Positions 49,122 to 58,516 of a DNA stretch of 64,000 nucleotides are shown here, in pieces (position 1 is the first letter of the stretch; the number at the start of each line of letters is the position of its first letter). Origin of the DNA: Chitinophagaceae bacterium (GTDB lineage Bacteria > Bacteroidota > Bacteroidia > Chitinophagales > Chitinophagaceae); the NCBI GenBank assembly GCA_016719815.1, contig JADJYK010000018.1, forward strand, positions 1 through 64,000, read 5' to 3'. The notes beneath the pieces were generated by a model. The model was not told the DNA's origin, searched no databases, and saw only the letters and a list, made by a program, of their open reading frames with translations. A program made the position numbers and the translations under genes.

Positions 49122-49201
49122 TCACCATTCCGGGCCATTTTTATTAAACCTACCCTAATGCCCATAGCGCTTTATTAACTTGTAGTAACTGTACACTACA
49201 A

Positions 49202-49276
49202 ATAAGAAAATATACTATTTCCTTTCTGCTCATTGCAGTCTTTACTGCCTGTAGCGATATAGCACGGCTACGTTAG
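49202..49276 (+). pseudogene. Remnant of a lipoprotein gene (signal peptide only)
   Basis: The frame from 49202 encodes IRKYTISFLLIAVFTACSD and then IARLR and a stop. This is a classic lipoprotein signal with lipobox Cys, but it begins with ATA where ATG is expected, and no body follows. It looks like the 5' end of a gene lost by deletion in the 236-base gap between GH2 and the cytochrome gene. Confidence 0.5.
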
Positions 49277-49357
49277 GCAGAATGTAATAAAAAGCAGACT
49301 TTTACAATCTTGTTTAAATAGAAATTCTTTAGCAAGAAAAGAAAAACAGGCATTCAT

Positions 49358-51581
49358 ATGAAGACAACCAGGATAATTATTCTGCTTATCACTCTTGTTA
49401 CAATTTTATATTGCTGTGTGGCAACACTCCAAAAAACTACAGTTTACAATTACGTTGGTACCGATAAATGCCAGTCCTGCCACCAGAAAGAGTTTGAACT
49501 TTTCAAAACATCTGACCATTATCATGCAATGGATACGGTGTCGGCTGAAACGGTGAAAGGCGACTTTAATAACAGCCAGTTTATTTATCATGGTGATACT
49601 GCCTTTTTTTATAAGAAGAACGGAGATCATTTTGTTCGCACTACTGACAGTACCGGGGAAGAAGGTTTCAAATCAGCTATACTTTCGGCTGAGGCCACTA
49701 CAGCAGTATTTGGTAAAATTTGATGATGACCGTTTACAGGTGCTGCCTTTTGTTGGATACAAGAGAAATAGAAAAGGAGGGCAGCGCTGGTTTCATTTAT
49801 ACGATAAGGAAAGAATTTCCCATACCGACGAACTGTTCTGGATGGGTATTAACCAGAACTGGAATTATATGTGTGCCGACTGTCACACTACAGATTTTAA
49901 GAAAAACTTCAGTATAGCAGAAAATAAATTTCACAGTTCATGGACAGAGAGCCGTGTTTCCTGTGAGTCGTGTCACGGACCTGCATCCGGGCATATGCAA
50001 TGGGCAGAGAAAAAAGATTTGAGTGTATTAATGAAAGGATTTGGAATCAGTCTTGCCGCTAAACCTGTTAACTGGCAGTTGGATGCGGCAAAGCAAACAC
50101 TGATGCCGCAACAGGTAATGACCAACGATACATTGATAGAAACCTGTGCGAGGTGCCATGCCCGGGCAACCCGGTTTACCGATGAGTATGATCATGGTAA
50201 TTCTTTTTTGCAATCGCATATTCCTGCCACAGCCGACCCGGTAAACTATCATGTTGACGGGCAGATAAAAGAAGAAGATTACGAATATGCTTCTTTCCTG
50301 CAAAGCAAAATGCATACGGCTGGTGTAACCTGTATTAATTGCCATGAGCCGCACAGTATGAAGATTAAAGCCACCGGCAATGCACTGTGTACATCCTGTC
50401 ATCAGCCGGCAAAGTATGACGGGCCGCAGCATAGTTTTCATAAACCAACCAGTACGGGCAATCAATGCGTAACCTGCCACATGCCCATTACAACTTACAT
50501 GGTGGTTGATAACCGGCTCGACCACAGCATTCGTATTCCAAGGCCCGACCATTCTCTTACAATGGGCACTCCCAACGCCTGTAATAAATGCCATACAGAT
50601 AAGCCGGTAAAATGGGTCGCCGATAGTTTTGTTAAGTGGTATGGAAACAAGTTACCCAAAGAAAAAACCTATGCCGAACTGCTGTACGCTGTTTCAAAGT
50701 ATATAAAGGAAAGTGAGCCGTCGTTATATGATTTGTTGCAGAATAAAAGCAACCCGGCTATCATAAGGGCGACTGCCATGGGGAATTACGGATATTATAC
50801 TACATCAAGGGTAAATGAAATTTTACTGAACGAGCTAAAAAGTACAGCGCCTAATATCCGGCTGAATGCGTTAAAGGCATTGCGCAATTATCCCGCAGAG
50901 AATCTCCTGGGACATGTTGAAGCATTGCTATACGATAAAGTGGCTGCTGTGCGGATGGAAGCTATGAATATGCTGGCGCCGCTATCAGCAAAACTCAGTG
51001 AAAAAGATATGGAACAGTTTAGAAAGGTGATGAGCGAATACATGATTGTACAAGAGGAAATGAGCCACCGGCCTGAAGGATATTTTAACAGGGCAATACT
51101 ATTTAGCGCAACGGGTGGAAATGAGGTAGCAGAGAATTTATACAAGGATTGTATCCGGCGTTTCCCGGATTTTGTACCGGCTTACAGTAACCTGGCAGAC
51201 TTATACCGGCAGCAGGGTCGGGAAGATGAAATAAAAAGGCTTATAGATATGGGTTTACGCAGGCAACCACAAAGTGCATATTTGCATTATTCATCAGGAT
51301 TGTGGTATATCAGGCAAAAGGAAAATAGCAAAGGAATGGCTGAGCTAAAACTGGCAGCGCAATATGCACCAGCTGATGCACAAATGCAATATGGCTATGC
51401 CATTGGTCTGTTTTCCGGCGGGGAACAAGTAAAGGCTTTACAGTTACTGGAAGATTTTGCAGCAAAATACGGTAACCAGCCTTTGATTCTCGATGGCATC
51501 ATTTCGATGAGCCAGGATATGAAACAGACTGAAAAATCAACCCAATATGCAGCTATAAGGAAAGGGGTATTTGGGTATTAG
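49358..51581 (+). CDS. Multiheme c-type cytochrome with HEAT and TPR repeats, frameshifted
   Basis: An exported protein of about 740 residues with eight CXXCH heme motifs: CQSCH, CADCH, CESCH, CARCH, CINCH, CTSCH, CVTCH and CNKCH. An N-terminal membrane anchor (IIILLITLVTILYCCV) precedes them. The C-terminal third has HEAT-like helices (IRLNALKALRNYPAENLL) and TPRs (FVPAYSNLADLYRQQGRED, SAYLHYSSGLWY). The frame breaks between about 49670 and 49710, where the LQQYLVKFDDDRLQVLPF region resumes; likely two small indels. Such octaheme-type proteins transfer electrons at the cell envelope. It is not an obvious part of glycan use, and the gap before it suggests a separate unit. Confidence 0.87.
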
Positions 51582-51639
51582 GCGCATGTTGTTCTATATC
51601 AGGAAGTAGTTTTCTATAAGTTGTTACTTTTAGGTTTAT

Positions 51640-52953
51640 ATGTACAGAGCCATTCTTATTCCGTTTTTTATTTTCTTTGTTTGTACAGGACAAGCACAAA
51701 CTGTTCACCGAAAGAATACTGCCATTATTAATGCAGGTGCTGGCTGGGCCGGAAATTCTGTTAATACGGTGGTATTCCGGAAGAACTCATTAATAAGCAA
51801 CGATTCTCTCCAGTTTATAAGCTATTACGATGCCGATGGCTATGTTATTATCGGGAAAAGAAAATTGTCTGATACAGCCTGGCAATTAGTAAGGACACTG
51901 TACAAAGGCAATGTTACTGACGCTCATAACAGCATCAGTCTAATGCTGGACGGTGACGGATATCTGCATATGGCATGGGATCATCATAACAGCCCTTTGC
52001 GTTATTGCATGAGCAAAGAGCCACTATCAGCTGAATTATCTGAAGTGAAGCCGATGACCGGCAACCAGGAAGAAAAAATCACTTATCCTGAGTTTTATAA
52101 ACTTCCCGGCGGCGACTTACTTTTCTTTTACCGGGATGGAGGCTCAGGCAATGGCAACCTGATTATTAATAAGTACAGCGTAAAATGGAGAAAGTGGGTT
52201 CGTCTTCATTCAAATTTAATTGATGGGGAAGGGAAACGGAATGCTTACTGGCAGACCTGCGTGGATATGAAGGGATATATTCATATTTCCTGGGTATGGC
52301 GTGAAAGTCCTGATGTGGCCAGCAATCATGATATGTGTTATGCTGTTTCAAAAGATGGCGGCATAAGCTGGCAAAAATCGACCGGAGAGAAGTATGATTT
52401 GCCGGTCAGGGCCGCTACTGCCGAAGTAGTATGTGTTATTCCGCAAAACAGCGGACTGATTAATCAGACATCTATGTGCACAGATGAAAGTGGCAATCCA
52501 TTCATTGCCACATACCGGAATGATAAGAATGATGTGCCACAATATCACATTATATTTAAGAAGGACAGCAGTTGGAAAGAAAAGGATCTGGGCTTCAGGA
52601 AGACAAGTTTCCACCTTGGCGGGAAAGGAACAAAGCAAATTCCAATTTCCCGTCCGCAGATTGTTTGCAGAAGTAAAGGAAGAAAAACAAGGATTGCCCT
52701 TATTTTTAGAGATGCAGAGAGAGGCGACAGAATTTCTGTTGCCAGTGCCCGAAATATTGTCAGGGATAAATGGAAAATTAAGGATTTGAGCAGTACAAGT
52801 ACAGGATCGTGGGAGCCAACCTATGATACTGAGCGATGGATGCGGAGCCGCATACTTAGTTTGTTTATGCAACAAACAGTACAGGCCGATTCGGAGGGTG
52901 TCACAAGAACGGTACCCCAACTGGTTAAGGTACTGGAATTCAAACTTTGGTAA
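51640..52953 (+). CDS. BNR-4 repeat-containing secreted protein
   Basis: A 437-residue exported beta-propeller protein (signal FFIFFVCTGQAQ). The BNR_4 family pattern is visible: SYYDADGYVIIGKRKL, AHNSISLMLDGDGYLHMAWDHH, ITYPEFYKLPGGDLLFFYRDG, RNAYWQTCVDMKGYIHISWVWRE and TSMCTDESGNPFIATY. The family includes polysaccharide lyases (for example ulvan lyases) and uncharacterised glycan-active enzymes; the conserved His pairs (DHH) fit such a site. A glycan target is inferred from family and neighbourhood. One internal stretch near residue 400 (RWMRSRILSLF) may hide two compensating indels. Confidence 0.83.
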   Translation: MYRAILIPFFIFFVCTGQAQTVHRKNTAIINAGAGWAGNSVNTVVFRKNSLISNDSLQFISYYDADGYVIIGKRKLSDTAWQLVRTLYKGNVTDAHNSISLMLDGDGYLHMAWDHHNSPLRYCMSKEPLSAELSEVKPMTGNQEEKITYPEFYKLPGGDLLFFYRDGGSGNGNLIINKYSVKWRKWVRLHSNLIDGEGKRNAYWQTCVDMKGYIHISWVWRESPDVASNHDMCYAVSKDGGISWQKSTGEKYDLPVRAATAEVVCVIPQNSGLINQTSMCTDESGNPFIATYRNDKNDVPQYHIIFKKDSSWKEKDLGFRKTSFHLGGKGTKQIPISRPQIVCRSKGRKTRIALIFRDAERGDRISVASARNIVRDKWKIKDLSSTSTGSWEPTYDTERWMRSRILSLFMQQTVQADSEGVTRTVPQLVKVLEFKLW

Positions 52954-53195
52954 AATGAGGAAACACCTGATAAGTCAGTAATAATGCAAGAACGGTGGGT
53001 GAAGGTTTTGGCTGGGTGCCGAGGCCGGGCTGGAGGCGGACACAGCATAGCGCCGAGAGGTTGAATCGTTGTGCGAATTTCTTAACCGTTGTGTTGCTGG
53101 TGCCTGCCTGCCGCCATACCTGCACTCAACACCAGCAACGGCGTGAAAAAACAGGAAAGGTTATTGTTCCTTTGTAACTTAAACTACATTAATAT
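52954..53195. other. Intergenic stretch with a hairpin and atypical composition
   Basis: No gene is supported. The segment 52990-53050 is unusually G-rich for this window. A 10-bp perfect stem GTTGCTGGTG (53093-53102) / CACCAGCAAC (53130-53139) with a 27-base loop follows. It may be a dispersed repeat or a terminator for the flanking convergent genes. Confidence 0.5.
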
Positions 53196-55271
53196 CTATC
53201 GCTTAATAAAAATTGCCCACAGCACATTGCTGTCATAATCCACAAGTAGGTCAAAACCTTTTCTGTTCCAGTTTTCGTACACTTTCATCTCCGGTTTATT
53301 AACAGGAGTAAGATTAAAAAAATATTCAGCTGCAAATTTTTCATTTTTGAAAACATAAGCCAGGCTACCGTTGTTACAGGTTCGTTTGCTCATCATCCCC
53401 TTGTACTTTTCATCGTCTTTATCAAAAGTACAGACAAGGGCATTGCGTGAACTGGTAGTTATTCGTTGGTTGTTTTCCTCTTTCACACTTTTATCAAATC
53501 TTGAAATACTGAACTCCAGCGATTCGGGTAATTTACCATAATGGTAGCCACTACGTTAAAGGTCATATTCGAATCATTGATGATGGTGAGTGGCTGCAGC
53601 GTATAATTGCTGACCCTAACTGAGTAATAGTTGCCGGCAGCTGATTCTCTTTTTATTTCATCATTCACCCATGTATAAAACTTTTCTTTTATCAGGGGGT
53701 CAACTCGTTTAAAAGTATAAAGGGTTGATTAGTCCATTTAATTGAACCATTCTCATGGTACCAATGATTCAGATGATAATAGAAATGGCCCCAGTATATC
53801 TGGAAATAGGTTCGTTCAAAACGTCTTTCAGCTATAGCAAGGGTTTTATCTTTTTTGCAAATAACACCTGCCCAGTATGCCTGTTTTTCTTTGTCGGCGG
53901 CAAATTTATCTTTCGACCGGTAAGAAGCCGATTCACCACTATATATATCTACCAGTTCTTTTATCGCAGGCATATAATCCGCCCTTGCTGCCTTCTCCAG
54001 CCATTCCAATGCTTTTGAAGTATTAGGTTCTATGGCATCATAGGTATAATATTTCCTGGCAAAATCAAACATGGCTTTGGTATCACCACTTTCAGTCTTT
54101 TTTTGCAAAGCAGCCCATTCAGCAGCCAGATCTGTTTTGCTGATTATTCTATTAGGTGAACTAAAGTATATATGATCGGCAGCAACATACCAGCCATTTT
54201 GAATCTTTCCTGCTACAAACAGGCCATACATATTGTGTTCTTTGTATGATAACGTCGGGTCTTCACTGTCTCCTTCTACAAAAAGCCAGCCTTCTCCCTG
54301 GGGATTGCCATTGCTGAACTGGCCAGCATATAGTTTTCCGCTGTTAGTATAAAAAATGCCGGGACCTGTATAATTGGGTTCCGCTGTTTTGCTATTCGGT
54401 TGGATGATGAAGCCACTGTCGGTAGTATATTTTTTTAGTCTGGTATTGTTCTGGTCAGAAAAAAATATTTCCGCATCATCCGGAATGCTAAAGCTGAGGG
54501 TGGTGTTTTTCACATCTTTTTTACCAATGAAAGCAACAGGGTAGTATCATAAAGCTTATTGGCAAAGTCTCCGGCCAATTGTTCATACGGCCGGTAATTT
54601 TCTACCAGGCCTTTTGTTGTTTGCCTGATACCCATTACCGGTTTTCCTTTTGCTGTTACAATGCCGGTGAACCATTTTGTACCCATTTGATAGTTATCCG
54701 GATATACTATATGAGCATACTTTAGCTTATCGTCAAAATAATAACCGGAAATAGATTGATACTCAGTGTAACTGTATTTATTTTCCCATTCAAACAATTT
54801 CACTATCCCATGTTTTACATAGGCGTCCTGAACGATATTGTTTTTTTCAAACCGTTTCTTTCTGAAACTTCCGGCACTAATCATTTTTGCTTTGCTGAAG
54901 TCTGGCTGTCTCTCATCGGGGGTGTAAACTTTCCCCCCCTTTTTCATGGTTACCTTTATAATCAATTGAAGGCACTGACCTTTAAAAGATGAATCTTTCC
55001 CGGAAAATTCGCCACTATAGATGGTATAGCAAAGTTGACCAAAGTATTGTTCCTTGTAATTACCCTGATCTACAAACTTTACAACAACATACTTGCCATT
55101 TCCGTTTTCGCAGTTTCCTTCTGCACAACCTGTTGTAAGGAATTGAGCTTTACCGATAATAGCTTTGTCAACTTTACCCGCCGAAGGATAGAAATCTGAT
55201 AGTTGTTGTTGCTGGGAATATGAAACAATAGTTGTTAATAAGAAATAAGAAATAAATAGTTGCTTTAACAT
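53196..55271 (-). CDS. Secreted MORN/Sel1-repeat protein, frameshifted
   Basis: Four adjacent frames rejoin as one exported protein of about 690 residues. The N-terminal signal is LFISYFLLTTIVSYSQ. A MORN-like hairpin (TNSGKLYAGQFSNGNPQGEGW) is followed by Sel1-type helical repeats (ALEWLEKAARADYMPAIKEL, KEKQAYWAGVICKK). The C-terminal domain NALVCTFDKDDEKYKGMM has no family I know. Breaks lie in T6 54517-54522 (restored LSLVKKDVKNTTLSF), at 53719-53721 (restored NQPFYTFKRVDPLIKEKFY) and at 53532-53534 (restored VKLPESLEFSISRFDKS). All are one-base losses in short runs. The function is unknown; the architecture suggests a protein-binding or envelope role. Confidence 0.75.
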
Positions 55272-55789
55272 ATGTATAATAAATTAATCAAAATTTTTAG
55301 TCGCTTTCACTGGTGACGTACAACAATTTTATTTACGAAATAAAGTTCCCTAAACTTTCGCAAATGACCCCAGAATAGTTGTATTGCCGAATGTAGTCGT
55401 TTTTTTTGGCAGGGAGATGTTTTAATGCTAAAGGCCTGCCTGACCGAGTTGCTGTTGTTAACACTCCAGGAATACTGATCCCTACTTTGAATTGCATGGC
55501 TTATAATGTACCTTATGTATATTTCATACCCTCAACAATGCCCTTCCCGCCCATCAGGAAGATATTCCATCATTGCAGTAAAACCTGACATTGAATGCGG
55601 AATGCATAGAATCTAACTTTCTGCTCTGAAAATGAAGCTGATAAAGGGTGCCTGAGCAGGAGAACGATTGTGTTCATTTCCAGGAAGATGGCCGTATGTT
55701 TTGTAATTGCCTTTTCCTGCCAACTGCCGCAATTTCTTCGCCGGATTTGAAAAAGGAGTCAGCAGATTACCATCTTGAAAGCAAGTCAT
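55272..55789. other. Intergenic stretch, possibly a gene remnant
   Basis: About 518 bases with no supported gene. A minus-strand frame ending at 55613 contains KKLRQLAGKGNYKTYGHLPG, which reads like real protein, and other short protein-like stretches continue below it in shifted frames. I do not recognise a family. It could be a decayed minus-strand gene whose upstream part was overwritten by the MaoC operon. Confidence 0.4.
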
Positions 55790-56233
55790 ATGTTTGTTAA
55801 ACGCTATTTTGAAGATATAGAGATTAATGAAGTTCGCAGGTCGGGTAAAAGGGTGATAGCGGCTGCTGATATAGACCTGCACGCCAAAGAATCAGGCGAT
55901 TATTTTCCCCATCACATGGATGAAGAATGGTGCAAAACGCAGCCTTTTAAAAAAAGGATGGCGCATGGCACAGTGATAATAACCGTGGCTGTTGGCCTTA
56001 CGGCGGATGTTATTAATGAGGTAAGCATGACTTACGGGTATGATAAAATCCGCTTTGTGCGGCCAGTGTTTATTGACGATGCCATTTATGTAACAGCGAC
56101 TATAAAAGATAAGAAAGACCATAAGAAACCGGGCTTTGGTATTGTAACAGAACTGGTGGAGTGCTTTAACCAGCACGACGAGCTGGTGATGGTATGCGAA
56201 CACCTGCTGCTGGTAAATAAAAAAGAAAACTGA
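55790..56233 (+). CDS. MaoC-family (hotdog-fold) dehydratase
   Basis: A 147-residue hydratase of the MaoC/R-specific enoyl-CoA hydratase fold. Family signs are the N-terminal RYFEDIEINEVRRSGKRVI, the active-site segment GDYFPHHMDEEW (Asp/His), and KRMAHGTVIITVAVGL, followed by the strand YDKIRFVRPVFIDDAIYV. It adds or removes water across a CoA-ester double bond. ATG 55790 is used; an upstream TTG in frame is less likely. It is the first gene of a tight five-gene operon (gaps of 1 to 4 bases or overlaps), so it should share a pathway with the two CoA-transferases. Confidence 0.9.
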   Translation: MFVKRYFEDIEINEVRRSGKRVIAAADIDLHAKESGDYFPHHMDEEWCKTQPFKKRMAHGTVIITVAVGLTADVINEVSMTYGYDKIRFVRPVFIDDAIYVTATIKDKKDHKKPGFGIVTELVECFNQHDELVMVCEHLLLVNKKEN

Positions 56234-56234
56234 A

Positions 56235-57397
56235 ATGACTGCGGTACTACGGGGCATAACATGGGGACATAGCCGGGGCATCACCCCGCTGCTGGCCGCA
56301 TCGCAGCGATACGAAGAACTGCATCCCGGCGTACAGGTACAGTGGAAGAAAAGAACATTGCAGGAGTTTGCTGATTTTCCGATTGAAAAACTTACTGAAG
56401 AATACGACCTGCTGATTATTGACCATCCCTGGGTGGGCACTGCTGCCGCTACGGGTTGTGTGCTTCCGTTAGACAAATACTTAGACAAAGAATATTTAGC
56501 CAATCAATTGGCAAATTCGGTTGGCGGTTCGCATGAAAGCTATAACTATGAGGGCAGCCAGTGGGCACTTGCCATTGATGCGGCTACGCCGGCTGCCAGC
56601 TACCGGGCCGACTTGCTGGAGAGGAACGGTGTGGCTGTGCCGCAAACATGGGAAGAAGTGATTGCACTGGCCACAAAAGGAAAAGTGGCTGTACCGGCCA
56701 TACCTATTGACCTGCTGATGAATTTTTATAGTTTCTGCATTGCCCATGGGGCGGTTCCCTTTGCCAATAAGGATGAAGTGGTTGATAAAGAAACAGGAGT
56801 TGCGGCCATCCGTACTATGCAGCAGTTGTACTCACTGGTGGACAGTCAACTATTTGACTGCAACCCCATTGCTGTGGCCGAACTGATGAGCAGTACCGAT
56901 GATTACTGGTATTGCCCTTTTGCGTATGGTTACAGTAATTATTCGAGGGCAGGATTTGCAAAGAACCTGCTTCACTATGCTGATGTTGTTACCGTAAATG
57001 GGAAGAAGCTGCGGACAACTATCGGTGGTACGGGACTGGCCGTATCGGCATCCTCACAACACCAGGATATAGCAGTTGATTTTGCCGCATGGGTGGTGAG
57101 TGAAGACATACAGAAGACAATTTATGTGCAGCATGGCGGACAGCCGGGGCATTTGCAGGCATGGCTTTCGCCGGAGGCGAACAGTATTACAAATGGATTT
57201 TCAGTCATGTGCTGCCGGTGATGCAGAACGGGTACCTCCGGCCGAGATATCATGGCTACCTGTACTTCCAGGACCATGCGGGACTGCCGCTGCAACAATG
57301 CCTGCTGGGGAAAGCGGAGCCGGAAGAAGTGCTGGCGCAGATGAATGTTATTTATAAAAAGAGTTTTGAACTGAATGATATAACTGTTGCGGTATGA
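56235..57397 (+). CDS. Solute-binding-protein-fold protein without signal peptide, frameshifted
   Basis: A family 1 extracellular solute-binding fold of about 387 residues (NFYSFCIAHGAVPFANK, TWEEVIALA, TIGGTGLAVSASSQHQDIA are typical ABC sugar-binding segments). Oddly it begins at once with the mature fold (MTAVLRGITWGHSRGITPLL): no signal peptide, no lipobox, and no ABC permease or ATPase nearby. One T is missing in the T4 run 57198-57201; restoring it gives NGFFSHVLPVMQNGYLR and the end at 57397. The start lies 1 base after MaoC; the stop overlaps the next start (ATGA). It may be a cytoplasmic binding or enzyme-partner protein. Confidence 0.85.
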
Positions 57398-58512
57398 TAA
57401 ACCTGCCATTGAAAGGAATTAAAGTGCTTGAGTTCAGCCAGTATCTCAGCGGGCCTTCGGCTGCGCTGCGGCTGGCCGATTTGGGAGCCACTGTAATTAA
57501 AGTGGAGCGGCCGGGAACAGGTGATGCCGGTAGAAAATTGGCCATTAAGAACCTGTGGGCTGAGGATGGAAATTCATTACTCTTTCATACCATTAACCGG
57601 AACAAGGAGAGCCTTACGGCTGATTTAAAAAATGCTGACGATAGGCAACGAATAGAAACCCTGTTGGCCGATACGGATGTGCTGATTCATAATTTCAGGC
57701 CGGGAGTGATGGAAAAGAACGGACTGGGTTATGAGGATGTGAGAAAGATTAACAGGCGGATTGTTTATGGTGAGATAAGCGGCTATGGAAAAGAAGGGCC
57801 GTGGAAACATAAACCGGGACAGGATTTGCTATTGCAATCGGTTACCGGTATTCCTTACACAACAGGCAATGGCGATAATGGCCCGGTGCCGTTTGGTATT
57901 TCTGTCGGCGATATTTTCGCCGGTCAGCATTTAGTGCAGGGCATACTGGCCGCACTCATAAGAAGGCAGAAGACGGGAGAAGGGGCTTTGATACAAACCA
58001 GTTTGATGGAGTCGCTGCTTGATTTCCAATTTGAATTACTCACCACTTATTATGCCACCGGCAAGCAGCCGCAGCGCAGCGTTATTAACAACGGACATTC
58101 ATTATTAGGTGCTCCTTATGGTTTGTATAAAACAAAGAATGGTTTTATCGCCCTTGCGATGATGGATATTTACCAACTGGCAGATGCGATAGGTTGTGAA
58201 GCCATTAAGCAATTTGGAAAGGAGGAAGGTTTTAGTAAACGGGATGAGATAAAGAAGATACTGGGTGAATTTTTCCTTCAGCATAATTCTGAAGTGTGGA
58301 TTGACTATTTGCATGAGCATGGTTTGTGGGCAATGGAAGTGCTGGACTGGGAAAAGATGATGCAGCAGCCTTCGTATAAGGTGCTGAAGATGGAGCAGGA
58401 GATTACAGCAAACGGAAAGAAAATAATAACCACCCGCTGCCCGATACGGATTAACGGAGGGATGATAACAAGCAGCAAACCGGCTCCGGCAGTGGGCGAA
58501 AATAATTTATAG
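57394..58512 (+). CDS. CaiB/BaiF-type (class III) CoA-transferase, copy 1
   Basis: A 372-residue family III CoA-transferase that moves CoA between carboxylic acids through an aspartyl-CoA intermediate. Family blocks are VLEFSQYLSGPSAALRLADLG then ATVIKVERPGTGD, TINRNKESLTADLKN, HNFRPGVMEKNGLGYEDV, the catalytic Asp in FGISVGDIFAGQH, and TGEGALIQTSLMESLLDFQ. It is intact and strongly similar in layout to the next gene, so the two may form a heterodimer. The substrate is unknown. Confidence 0.92.
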   Translation: MINLPLKGIKVLEFSQYLSGPSAALRLADLGATVIKVERPGTGDAGRKLAIKNLWAEDGNSLLFHTINRNKESLTADLKNADDRQRIETLLADTDVLIHNFRPGVMEKNGLGYEDVRKINRRIVYGEISGYGKEGPWKHKPGQDLLLQSVTGIPYTTGNGDNGPVPFGISVGDIFAGQHLVQGILAALIRRQKTGEGALIQTSLMESLLDFQFELLTTYYATGKQPQRSVINNGHSLLGAPYGLYKTKNGFIALAMMDIYQLADAIGCEAIKQFGKEEGFSKRDEIKKILGEFFLQHNSEVWIDYLHEHGLWAMEVLDWEKMMQQPSYKVLKMEQEITANGKKIITTRCPIRINGGMITSSKPAPAVGENNL

Positions 58513-58516
58513 GCCA

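Noticed and set aside
52995..53177. Plus-strand frame of 60 codons
   Set aside because: It spans a G-rich segment and a hairpin; Arg/Cys-rich composition typical of chance frames.
55613..55882. Minus-strand frame of 89 codons before MaoC
   Set aside because: Its upstream half is antisense to MaoC. The downstream half looks protein-like but has no start or known family, so it is noted only as possible debris.
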